21,875 nt of DNA from Saccoglossus kowalevskii (Eukaryota > Hemichordata > Enteropneusta > Harrimaniidae). This document shows positions 1 to 9,122 of this stretch, in pieces (positions within the stretch are counted from its first letter, which is position 1; every line of letters begins with the position of its first letter). Position numbers and translations under genes: made by a program. The DNA lies in NCBI RefSeq assembly GCF_000003605.2, contig NW_003148770.1, positions 81,228 to 103,102 on the forward strand, written 5' to 3'. Under the pieces are notes generated by a model. It was given only the letters and a program-made list of their open reading frames with translations. It had not been told where the DNA came from and made no database searches.

Positions 1-1550
1 AATGTATGTAAACTATTTTCTGGAAACTTTTCATAGTAAGAAACTGGGAAATTGTTTGGAAAATGCTTTCCAGTTCGCTTCACTATATGCAGATTGAATG
101 CAATTTGTAATGTACAAACCAGGTATGTGAAATTTTGTTAATTTCAGTGCTAACTCCAAAAATAAAAAAAAACTGTCAAACCCCCAATTGCTGCGATCGT
201 GATTGCTGCGATTGTGATTTATCTATAAAAATTAAAAACGATACGAAACTCAAATCACTGTTCACCTTTGATACTACATAGGAAACAATCAGACCTGTGT
301 TCATTATGATTTCACATCAGAATGTAATATGTCCATCACTATATAAGACAATTAAATACATACAGACGTATGTGTATTATTATAGTCGTATACAATTATA
401 ACCACTCCTGTTGCAATTAGATTGTCTTCAGGTTATCACTACATATTACATCTTAAAAGAAACGATCGCCTTACCAACCCATCGCTTTCTCTCTATAAAC
501 AGAAACATCAATATGTATCATCTTGAATTGTCAAGGTATAATGTTCCCGCTTACTGCAGTCCATCCTCCCATGAGTATGTATCTATAACATCCAGTTCCA
601 GTGCTTTTTTTGAATTAAACATTTTGTTTCATAACCTTTGCCTGCCTCATTATGAATTATATTTGTAAACTAGACCTCGATTCACTGGAATATATTACGC
701 CCTCTACGACTAATTGTCGACCCTGCTATATTTTATGTTTGGAGTTGTACCCAATCTATTTTTTTATGTATATATTTTAAAAATTTATTTTTCTTACATT
801 TTTATTTATGAGTATTTGTTTGTTTTATTTGCTGTTATTATTTTATTATACATGTGTCGTAACTCGGTCAGTTAAGGTGACCTAGATACGATGTATAAAA
901 AAAATTAACTGCAAGTAAAACCAGGAAAAAATATTCGTAAATAAACAAAAATAACAACATCAAAATACAAAAATAAAGCCCAAACCCACATCGGATTTTA
1001 ATCAGATTGGAGTTGTACCACGAATGTTTTTAATTCACCATTGGGCGGTTCTAACTTGAAGATTCCCGTGGTTACATGTCGTATCCTGTCTATTGTTATG
1101 ATAGATTAAATGAAAATTACAGACAATTCAGACAAATCAAGCTATGCGCATTTACAACAAAAAATTGATTGACAGAAACCTTCCTTAAAACCATTGGTCA
1201 AATTAGTTAAATCATGATCACGTGATGGTCACGAAACATACATTTTTGGATGCTTGTGCGTAAAGGCTCATGGGACAAGGTAAGGCAGGGACGAGTTTTT
1301 TACATTTTTAAATAATGATTTTTGTTATTTTCTCTCTGGATTATTTTTCCCCTTAACAATTTGCGTGTTGATTGTTTTTAATGATCCCTGCAAAACTTGT
1401 TACTGCAATGATAATGGTTCATTTCTAAAAACGCATAATAAATTGATGTTACTTTGCTAAGATGGCATTTCTATCAATGCAGAAAGTGAATCATATTTAC
1501 AACTATAATGTTCCTGCGTGCATGGAAGTAATCTGTTTAACTTTCATGCT
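1..1550. other. AT-rich intergenic sequence, no gene seen
   Basis: Stops are dense in all six frames. The only open frame of any length, an 85-codon plus-strand run from 411 to 668, has no recognisable domain, no similarity I know, and composition like its surroundings. AT-rich runs dominate 740-990. A near-symmetric E-box (ATCACGTGAT, 1217-1226) is present, but alone it proves nothing. I see no RNA gene, no splice-flanked exon and no transposon terminus. Confidence 0.6.
187..216 (+). repeat. 15-bp tandem duplication
   Basis: The 15-mer ATTGCTGCGATCGTG (187-201) is followed directly by ATTGCTGCGATTGTG (202-216), which differs by one base. Two copies are too few to be called a satellite. It looks like a simple local duplication, with no apparent gene context. 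Confidence 0.85.
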
Positions 1551-1563
1551 TTGTTACAGTACG

Positions 1564-1608
1564 TGACGTCATCCGACTAAAGATATAGAAAGAGCTAGTG
1601 TGACGTCA
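1564..1608. promoter_or_regulatory. Pair of perfect CRE palindromes (TGACGTCA)
   Basis: Two exact copies of the 8-bp cyclic-AMP response element TGACGTCA sit at 1564-1571 and 1601-1608. Both have a C or G before the core (CGTGACGTCAT and TGTGACGTCACG). CREB/ATF-type bZIP dimers bind this palindrome in animals. A third exact copy lies at 14380-14387. No gene start is visible next to the pair, so the regulatory role is inference. It could belong to a distal enhancer or a gene outside the window. Confidence 0.45.
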
Positions 1609-1693
1609 CGTTTTGTAGACGGTAAAGTTTACAATATTAATACCACAGCAGAATGAACACACTGCGTCAAAGTCTAATCGAAGTTGTCTAAGT

Positions 1694-2115
1694 TGTACAA
1701 TATTGTTATACATCTGTCACCGTAACGCCATAAGTTACAGCATGACTAATTTTGCGGTATTGCAATGGGTATTTTCATCCTACCATTACATCCATGGTCC
1801 TACCATATTAGGAAACGCGAATTCCAAATACGGAACGCGCGTAAGCGTTCTCTGATAACAAAAAAACAAACATGGCTCCCCCTGGTTTGACGGGAGCCCA
1901 CACAAAGAAGTTCGCTAAATCTGTTTAAATCTGTTCTAAACGTTTTGGATTTCGGCATTCCCATGATGTATTCCTGGAAGGAACAGATGTATAAGGTTAT
2001 AAGGTTATTACGAGTATGCACTCAAAAAACACGAGGACGATGGGTCGGTCGATACTCGTACTGTCTTCGTGCATACTTTGCAGCATCCTCGTAATAACCT
2101 CATATTATTAGTAAT
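1694..2115. repeat. Dispersed hairpin repeat, copy A
   Basis: This segment aligns by eye with 15583-15908 in the same orientation. Shared blocks include the stretch ending CTGTCACC...GCCATAAG, a block around AACAAACATGGC, the block CATTCCCATGATGTAT, and the end block CTGTCTTCGTGCATACTT followed by ATCCTCGTAATAACCTCATA. Copy A has about 85 bp (roughly 1733-1815) that copy B lacks. Near its right end it folds: AGGTTATTACGAG (2002-2014) is the exact reverse complement of 2088-2100, and TATGCAC (2015-2021) pairs with GTGCATA (2069-2075), leaving a 12-base one-sided bulge. It may be a MITE- or SINE-like non-autonomous element. I cannot assign a family, and I see no target-site duplication with confidence. 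Confidence 0.7.
2002..2100. repeat. Imperfect long hairpin inside repeat copy A
   Basis: The outer stem is 13 bp and perfect (2002-2014 with 2088-2100). It is continued by a 7-bp stem (2015-2021 with 2069-2075) across a one-sided 12-base bulge. The inner stretches ACGAGGAC (2031-2038) and GTCTTCGT (2063-2070) can also nearly pair. Copy B does not keep the outer left arm but has its own 9-bp inverted pair at the equivalent place. Confidence 0.7.
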
Positions 2116-4420
2116 AGTATTTTTATTTTACTGAAACTCGGTTTTACATCAAATGTAGGGTGATTGAAATCACCCAAATCTTGTGCCTATTTCTAGAGAA
2201 TGGAATGGAAACAATTTAAAGCAGTATTACATGACGTATAATCCATTTTTTGTGCAGAGTACTACGTATGTTATGTCTACTGTTAATTACATGTTTCCGG
2301 AAAACAATTTCTTGTTTCATCCAAATATGTAATCTGGTAGTGTTTCGGCAGTCAAGCAGTCAAATAACAATTTGCCCTGACCCATAGACATGTTTAGCGT
2401 AATAGGAGGCGCCGCTTAGTCTGTGACAGTGAAACATTGTTGCAATGCTTTGATGTAATTGATAAACAATACAGCTAACTGTATACCAATGGAGTTAGCC
2501 AAATAGCGATGTACATTGCAACATTTCTCAGTAGATTATTCTCGCGATGTAAATGCAAATTAAAGTTGTAAGTATATATATATGACTTATATTTTGAATA
2601 TTAACTCATTGCAGGCACTGGAGGGATATAACTTGCGTGATAGAAACTGAACATGAGAATAGATATTTCTTGTTCTGTGAGCAATAGGTCAGAGATAAGC
2701 TCGATGTTCTTCTCTATTGTGGGCACCAAGCAAGACACAACCATGTTGAATAGTTATACACCAGTAATCGCCATCCCTGTAGATTCGTTGTATCTGCGTT
2801 TGTTGTGTGGAGATAAACTATAAAACGTGTTACATAGCGTCCGGTGCATCTGATTTTCCAGCCAGGTCGTTCAGCAGTGTCGCGTCGTTTACATCCATGT
2901 GACAGTACATTTTAATAAAATAATGCAAATAGTTAGATTAGTAAAGTTTAGACGCATATACAATATAAAACAAAAGGAATTTTATTGATTTTAAGCATTA
3001 ATTTTGTTGGAATTGTATGGTAACAAATAAATCACTCTCTCCACAACATGCAAGGTTTCCATCAACTACTACAGAGAACTCGTAAAATTTGTAATTCGGA
3101 GAATACCATCTTCGTCTGTGCTGTTCTAAATATAACGTTTTGCGCAAAGATTTAACCCTTTTTTGTTTTATTTTTCCACCAAATATTTGTAAATTTTATC
3201 GACTGACTTGATACTGAAGAGCGTTGTTTCATTTATTTATATAGCTATGCACGGTTACTACCGTGAGCTATGCGACACGAGAATCACCTTATATTTCTTT
3301 AAATTTTTAAAAAAAATGTAACAAACGCAGATTTCCGTGATTTGTCACAGCCCAGTTTATCGAGGACAGACCTTCTACTGTACAATACATTTTGCGTAAT
3401 CAAAATTTGAACGAGGCCACCATTCCTTTTCAGGAAATTTGGCTATTAGTTAAAATTTCGATAATTTGACTAAAAATAGACAGTGTTAAATGATAGAACC
3501 ATTTAAAAAATATGAGTGAGTTGGAAAATTGTAATTCATTTGGAAATACACCTCGACTGAATGAGACTAAAGGACGAGTAATGATTGGTACTTCACGAAC
3601 AACCATTTGAGGGTAGCCGATGTCAAAAACATGTTAAACTCATTTGCAATACTTTTGTTATTAATCAGTGTTGTATTGGATTCTAAGGATTTTACTAGTT
3701 TAGTCATATTTACATACCGACATCGGATGTTGAACAATGAATTAAACTTAGTTAGTCGGTTAAACGTCCGAGTTAGGCCCCAAGTTTGAAAATTAAGCAC
3801 GTCTATGTCACCTGAGGGGTCAAGTTCTATTTTTTCTTACTTTTCAAGTCTAGTCAATGACCAGAATACTTCCGACTCACCTGAGCGAAAAGGTAATTTC
3901 TTCTAATTTCTTTTTTCATTTGAAAGTAGGTAGCTGAATTGTACAAGATCACCACATGATTATAATTTTGATTTATCAATGATTTTTCATATCACCGTAT
4001 TGCCATGTGTTATTGCTAATATATTCTTTTATGTCTGAGTTTCTGTTTGAAGGAAAGCTATGTGATGATATTTTAAAGCGATATGCATAATTTGTGTCCG
4101 AGACATTGTCAGTATTCGATGGATGAACCATGTATATGTTATCCAAATTTGAAATCTTCTTCACATTGTAGTGTCTACTCAAAGTAGCATACATCTAAGA
4201 AAGATATAAAACAGAGTTCTAGCGCTGATACATATGAGAGTAAACAAACCCACTCGAGCCACTAACAGTTTACAGCTACGTCGTTGTAAGTGTATTGGTT
4301 AATCAGTGGACTCGGCAGTATTCCGAGACATTAAGGAGTGTAATCATAACTTATTTCTGATACTGCATGTCGCAGTTAATCTGTCTAATGAACGCGGGCA
4401 CATAATGGTAGGACACTAGT
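2116..4420. other. AT-rich intergenic sequence, no gene seen
   Basis: Only short frames occur here (77 codons minus at 3567-3800, 60 plus at 3607-3789, 72 minus at 3976-4194). Two of these overlap on opposite strands, and none has a domain I recognise. The content is A/T runs, a short TA repeat at 2573-2583, two perfect octamers (ATGCAAAT at 2553-2560 and 2933-2940) and the motif plus hairpin at 3202-3270 listed separately. Confidence 0.6.
3202..3270 (+). repeat. Dispersed 38-bp motif followed by a hairpin
   Basis: Positions 3202-3239 (ACTGACTTG...GTTGTTTCATTTATT) match 8839-8879 closely, with a 3-base gap and a few mismatches. Directly after, TAGCT-ATG-CACGGT-TACT-ACCGTG-AGCTA (3242-3270) forms an 11-bp stem with a 3-base bulge and 4-base loop. 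At the second locus the motif is also followed at once by a hairpin (8882-8901), but of unrelated sequence. The motif belongs to the ~390-bp unit duplicated at 8445-9122, so this is a third, partial copy. Confidence 0.6.
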
Positions 4421-4426
4421 AATTGA

Positions 4427-4660
4427 ACTAAAATTTCGAATAATGTGGTGAGAGAAATTAATGTGAAAGCACAAGTGGATGTGTTGAGTAGGGGAGACCC
4501 GGTTGGGTCACCATTCGATACTTTTGGAGGAGGAGAGACATAAGGTATCATGCAGAAATTAGATTACTTTAATGAGCACTGTGTCCCACTGTTGCATCGG
4601 TTACGACTTGATGCTGAGGTGGCGACAAATAGGGAGTTATTGATTGCAGAGGCTATGTAA
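4427..4660 (+). pseudogene. Possible upstream (gag-like?) coding remnant
   Basis: One plus-strand frame stays open from 4427 to 4657 with a single TAA at 4541-4543. That is unusual in this AT-rich surround and gives 38 plus 38 codons. The first part contains VDVLSRGDPVGS and a GGGE run. The second contains KLDYFNEHCVPLLHRL, which looks amphipathic. I recognise no domain. Its position just upstream of the reverse transcriptase remnant, on the same strand, suggests the Gag or N-terminal polyprotein region of the same element, but this is inference. An opposite-strand 66-codon frame here (4351-4551) is best read as its shadow. Confidence 0.35.
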
Positions 4661-4799
4661 GAGAATCAGCCATATATATGAGGTGGTTTGTGAAATTTTC
4701 TTGGACCCCAAGACCTAAGCTTGGTGACACCATCATTACACTTAGTTATTTTGCGGGCAGAGGGTGGGCCATGGTGAAAAGTGTTACTGGATACTAACT

Positions 4800-5620
4800 T
4801 GGTCAGCAATGAATGTCAGAAGTACGGATAGAGTTATGTATGGTTTCAAATGAACTCCACATCATAGCACCGATCAGCTTTCCTCCCAGGTTCCTATCAA
4901 AACTATTTTGTCATTAGATTATGCCAGAAGTTAGAAAATTGTTACCATATTTCAGGCAAGAGAAACCTGTTGATGGAGCAAGATGTGTCATTTTCAGCAA
5001 AGAATATTGTATGATTCTAGGAAGCAATATGGTGTCAGATAAATGAAAGGAATACATGTTGAAGGGGAAAAGGCAGGAAGTTGTACACATATCTGCTCGA
5101 TGGTGCGATCGAACATACTGGATATGGTGTCTATTTTGACTTACCTGCAGTTTTTGACACAAAGGCCGCTCTTGATGGGAAAATACTCGCTACATGCCCA
5201 TTTTGCAACGCCTTCATATCTACACAACTAATAATAACATGTTGTTGCCTAGTGTACCACTTTTCTGTTGGCAAAGCTATTAAGAGTTATACCAGTTCAA
5301 TGTGTGTGTTATGGCTCAATTTAGCACCCACGTTTTGACGAAATGACTTGTTGCACATTAGGTTGATAAAAGTGAACCCATATTTCAACATCTGATTGAT
5401 GCGTGAACAGCAGGAGAAGGTGCTTTTAGAACATGATCTTCAAACAATGAAAATGTATGGGTTTTGTTGTAAATGCAAAGGAGTATTTAATTAGTATTTC
5501 TGGGAATGGTTTTCAGCAAGCATCAGAAAGGTGTTTCAAGATCAGAGACCTGGAGGTCTCACTTTTCACCAGCTGCACCGTGGATCTTAGACAGTGAGCA
5601 TTGTGGGTATGATTTCATCC
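4800..5620 (+). pseudogene. Reverse transcriptase remnant (DIRS-like)
   Basis: In an intact element this domain copies the element RNA into DNA. Seen in order: a finger-type piece RKQYGVR (5019-5039) followed by KGIHVEGEK, resembling the (K)K-x-G-x-R-P...LN segment; AIEHTGYGVYFDL, ending with the motif A aspartate at 5138-5140, followed by a DTKAALDGKIL stretch equivalent to the usual H/K-x-K-YL segment; an LTK at 5335-5343 in the place of FTK; HLIDA at 5389-5403, where YLDDG is expected, so one catalytic aspartate is lost; then EKVLLEHDLQTMK and, one frame over, GFVVNAK at 5460-5480. The frames change at least three times and stops are common. The piece is clearly non-functional. Confidence 0.72.
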
Positions 5621-5742
5621 CTGAGCTTGGGCCTCAATCATTGCTCAGAATATGTCCAGTCAAGGTACTCCGAGTCTAGTGGTGCTGGTCGCTGCTGGGA
5701 AGGAACACACATAAACCATGGACCATCGTTCAGCTGTTCTCA

Positions 5743-6130
5743 GGTGGTTGAATACTTATCCAATATAGACAGGCGTCTCAGACCAATTTACTCTAGTTGT
5801 CACTTGTCACTGACGTAGGATTGTGAGCCAACCTCATAGACTGAAAGTCAGGTGGAATGAACCCATAGCAAGCGAAACTTTACATAAACATACTGGAGAT
5901 GCTGACGCTCAAGAGGGCACTATCTCACTTTCTGGATGAGGTATGGGACCGAAAGCCCTGGTCCATTGCAACAGCACAAATGTAATAACATATCATGTCA
6001 CATAACATAGGGGATGAATTCCTCACGCTAAGCCAGCTGGTGTATGAGTTTTTGCTCTGGTGAAACAAGAGATAGAAGCCTGTCAACTGGCAAGGTGGAG
6101 TAACGTTCATACTCCAACCTCGAGTGGCCG
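5743..6130 (+). pseudogene. RNase H remnant of the DIRS-like element
   Basis: RNase H degrades the RNA strand during reverse transcription. RWLN (5743-5754) matches the WWL-x-N run that precedes the domain. VVT at the end of the next stretch sits where the TDAS motif with the first catalytic aspartate should be, and is followed by a stop. INILEMLTLKRALSHF (from 5884) matches the H-I-N-x-L-E-M helix, with the catalytic glutamate at 5896-5898. VHCNSTNVITY (from 5961) stands where V-x-x-DNT is normal, so the aspartate is now asparagine (5970-5972). EFLTLSQLVYEFLLW (6016-6060) matches the following helix and ends in a stop. Two or more frameshifts break the domain. Confidence 0.75.
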
Positions 6131-6139
6131 ACCAACCAT

Positions 6140-6335
6140 GACCTTGCAAACAAACTGTTTATTCTAATGCCACTGATCGGCCTGTTTGCCTCAGTTAAAA
6201 CCCTCCAACTCCAAAGATATATGATCACGCATGATTAGCAATTATTGTGCTGAGTGGCACTGAACTGGCTAGCAAGACTGTAATTTGCACTTTTGTTCTT
6301 GGTAATAGCCAAGCCAGTAGGCGTGTCAAAGATCA
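6140..6335 (+). pseudogene. Post-RNase H conserved block of the DIRS-like element
   Basis: An open run of 30 codons from 6140 reads DLANKLFILM, then PLIGLFASVKTLQLQRY. This corresponds to the usual EW-x-L...P-x-(V/I)-DLFA-x-x-x-N-x-x-L-x-x-Y block between RNase H and the recombinase; the aspartate of DLFA is replaced by glycine. After a frame change, ALNWLARL, a stop, and FALLFLVIAKPVGVSKI (6257-6334) match the downstream A-L-x-W-x-G-L-x-A-F...L-x-x-V-L-K-I segment. Similarity fades after 6335 and no recombinase residues can be seen. Confidence 0.7.
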
Positions 6336-6339
6336 CGGG

Positions 6340-8440
6340 GTACTCGCAATGATACCAGCACTTTTTCAAATTACATGTCTAAAGGCTCTCCAGTAAGTTA
6401 AGAGACTGTCCAACAAGATCACGATTTGAAATCATCATTTGATTTGTGATTGGTGTGATCAAAGAAAAAATAATACATTGAAGCACATTGTACCCATATT
6501 AGTGCATGTTTATGATCATTTTTGTCATACTAAATAGTCTAGCCCCAAAAGACATTAATCCCTAGGGACTGATTAACACTTGGACATTTGAAGCTCAAGA
6601 CAGTATTATTGCTCATTGTGAGGCAAAGGCAAATCTAGCTGTAAACTACTTATAATTAGCTTATCTATTTACTTTTCGACCCCACGTTCACGAAATCGGG
6701 GAGGAGAGGGGGGGGGCATCTTATCTAGTTAGATTTAAGTAAGTGTATAACTTCATTTCTTCGGGGTACTACATTTTGAAGACATAATTCGGACGGTTAG
6801 CCTGACTTTAATCAAATTAATGCTCACCATTGTATTATTCAAGTTAGTATGGATTTACTGCGTAAAATTTCAAATTAGTTCTGGGGGGGGGTGAATTTGT
6901 GCAGTTAGTGTTGTTGCGGTAAGCTGTTGTTTTGTTGGTGTGTTCAAAATACTAGACGACAGAAATGACAACTATATGTGTTTTATATTGCGCTTTGATT
7001 TTAACATTTGTGAGATCATTTTCAATTTGTACATGTAGCTTATGTGTTTTATTCTAATAGGTTTAATCATTCAGAAAATGACAAATAGCAAATGCACTTT
7101 GAAATGAAGGTAGTGGTTGTGTGGGAAACATGAAGCTGATTGCAGAATGCTTGATAGGCAAGGAATGACAATGCAAGGAATGGCAAAGCACATTGGTGAG
7201 TGTCTGATATGCATATGAATGTTACATTATTGGTTATTATTACAATATCGTTTAATTATTGTTACATTATTGGTGAATGATACTGGCAACACTGGCACAG
7301 TATTTTGCTTCAACCTAATCCTCAGTATTCAACGACAGTTTACAAACAATCTCTATTTCTTTGATGATAAGGAATGTATTACATTATCTCGTCCAATAAG
7401 ACCTTTTATAAATCCATGGGTTGTTAACAAGTGTAATTTTATAGTTTGAGTTTTAAAAAGATGTTTAGTTGCATATTTGTGAAATATCCCGATAAAAGAT
7501 ATATTGTATGCATATGTTGTATGCAAATCCAATAACAAAGATTGTAAACTAGGTGTCCAATATCAATAATGCAGTAGTCTAGGTGCAATGTATTGTTTTG
7601 TCAGTTTAAAAAACATATTTTAATTTTGTCATTACGAAAAAAAAATACTGAGGGTATAGTGATCTGAAACCTTGGATTGAATAGTTCAGCAATCAATACA
7701 TTGGTGAGTACTGATATGTTGTTGTATTTGATTATCGCTAAATTCTAGTCGGTGTGGTAATAATTTGTTATTATAACTTGTTATATAAGTTATAACTATG
7801 TAAAAAATCTAGATATTGGGTAAATCAACCAATTACAACAAAAAATGAAATATAGTCTGTTTTAAATATATTTTTTCTTCGATTATAATGAACGACAAAG
7901 TAGACAGACAATAGTGAAATTATATTTGATTGTCAAGCTGGTCGTTTGATAAAAACACGGCACTGGTATTAATTACGCAAATATTTAATATTTCCGATGG
8001 AACTGGCGGGGAAAATGTACTGTCGATTTTTCAAAGACATTCTACAGAGTGCTTCAGTTGTTGTTGTATAAACAATGAGACAATGTTTTGTATTCTACGA
8101 TTTATTTTTAGTAATGTCAAAGCACGTGTCAAGTTTTCTGAATTTACAGCTGTTGATCGATATCCTGACAGGATGAAAGTTAAATGAAAATAAAACGAGA
8201 GATAAATTATGATCTGTCGTGAATGTGTAGGACGTGTTTTCGTTGTTCCCTACTGCCTTTCCGTGTTGTCACACAGATAATGATCTACAACCGGGTCAGG
8301 GAGTATATGCAAATGATGTAGTTCACTGGATATCGAGGATCATTATCACCTTTGTCTGTGCAGTCAGCCCCAGTTGTAATGTATGACGTAAAAGTTAATT
8401 CCTCTCCGTTTTTTTTAACCAAATAATAATTTCATCGGCA
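6340..8440. other. AT-rich intergenic sequence, no gene seen
   Basis: No frame exceeds 85 codons and none has a known domain. Notable content: two 9-base G runs (6708-6716 and 6893-6901); a 14-mer GTTACATTATTGGT repeated 40 bp apart (7220 and 7260); the phrase CATTGGTGAGT followed by TGATATG at both 7191 and 7699; a perfect octamer ATGCAAAT at 7521-7528; and the inverted repeat at 8276-8347. A short stretch near 7151-7194 reads MLDRQGMTMQGMAKHIG, faintly helix-turn-helix-like, but is too short to call. Confidence 0.55.
8276..8347. repeat. 10-bp inverted repeat flanking an octamer
   Basis: GATAATGATC (8276-8285) and GATCATTATC (8338-8347) are exact reverse complements with 52 bases between them. 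The interval holds a perfect octamer ATGCAAAT at 8307-8314. Outside the arms, CACA (8272-8275) and CTGTG (8356-8360) add further loose symmetry. This may be a coincidence of AT-rich DNA or the edge of a small element. Confidence 0.5.
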
Positions 8441-8444
8441 ATCT

Positions 8445-8825
<381 letters not shown>

Positions 8826-8838
8826 GCTGTTACCATAT

Positions 8839-9122
8839 ACTGACTTGAAGATACTGAAATACGTTGTTTCATTTATTCTTGGATGGATGTAGACATCCAT
8901 CTTGTATGTAACGTGAAAATCAAATCACATTTTTATAACGTGTTCCTGTAATTTATTTTCAATACTTATTATATTGTATTTGGACAAGTAACATTGAAAT
9001 GTCATAAATAAACCGACATACCGACTACTTACTTGGTAATGGCCAGTCCCATGGCAACGACAACGATATAATGCATTACTTAGGTCGGGTTATGATTTGC
9101 GGGGGACATGGACGTTGTAATG
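8839..9122 (+). repeat. Tandem duplication, unit 2
   Basis: This is the second unit, lacking the TTTA array. It opens with ACTGACTTGAAGATACTGAA, the same motif as the partial copy at 3202-3239, then a near-perfect hairpin, then ATGTAACGTGAAAATCAAAT, and ends near the block around ACTTAGGTCGGG and GGGGGACATGGACG (compare GGGAACGTGGTCGG in unit 1). Divergence between units is visible but modest, so the duplication is not recent. There is no coding frame across either unit. Confidence 0.8.
8882..8901. repeat. Short perfect hairpin GATGGATGT-AG-ACATCCATC
   Basis: A 9-bp perfect stem with a 2-base spacer, immediately after the conserved motif at 8839-8879. A different hairpin occupies the same relative position after the motif copy at 3202-3239. 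Confidence 0.75.

Larger units (their letters stand above)
4427..6335 (+). mobile_element. Degenerate DIRS/Ngaro-like retrotransposon relic
   Basis: Across this span the plus strand reads, in shifting frames, as the order reverse transcriptase, RNase H, then the conserved block after RNase H that is usual in tyrosine-recombinase (DIRS-order) retrotransposons. Diagnostic pieces are an FDL with the motif A aspartate at 5138-5140, GFVVNAK at 5460-5480, RWLN at 5743-5754, INILEMLTLKRALSHF starting at 5884, and PLIGLFASVKTLQLQRY starting at 6170. More than six frameshifts or in-frame stops separate them, so the copy is dead and old. I could not find the tyrosine recombinase expected downstream, nor terminal or internal repeats, so both ends are unknown and the right end may be a truncation. 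A non-DIRS origin is less likely because of the post-RNase H block. Confidence 0.75.

Noticed and set aside
411..668. 85-codon plus-strand open frame
   Set aside because: No domain, no coding-like composition, and the length is within chance for a 22-kb window.
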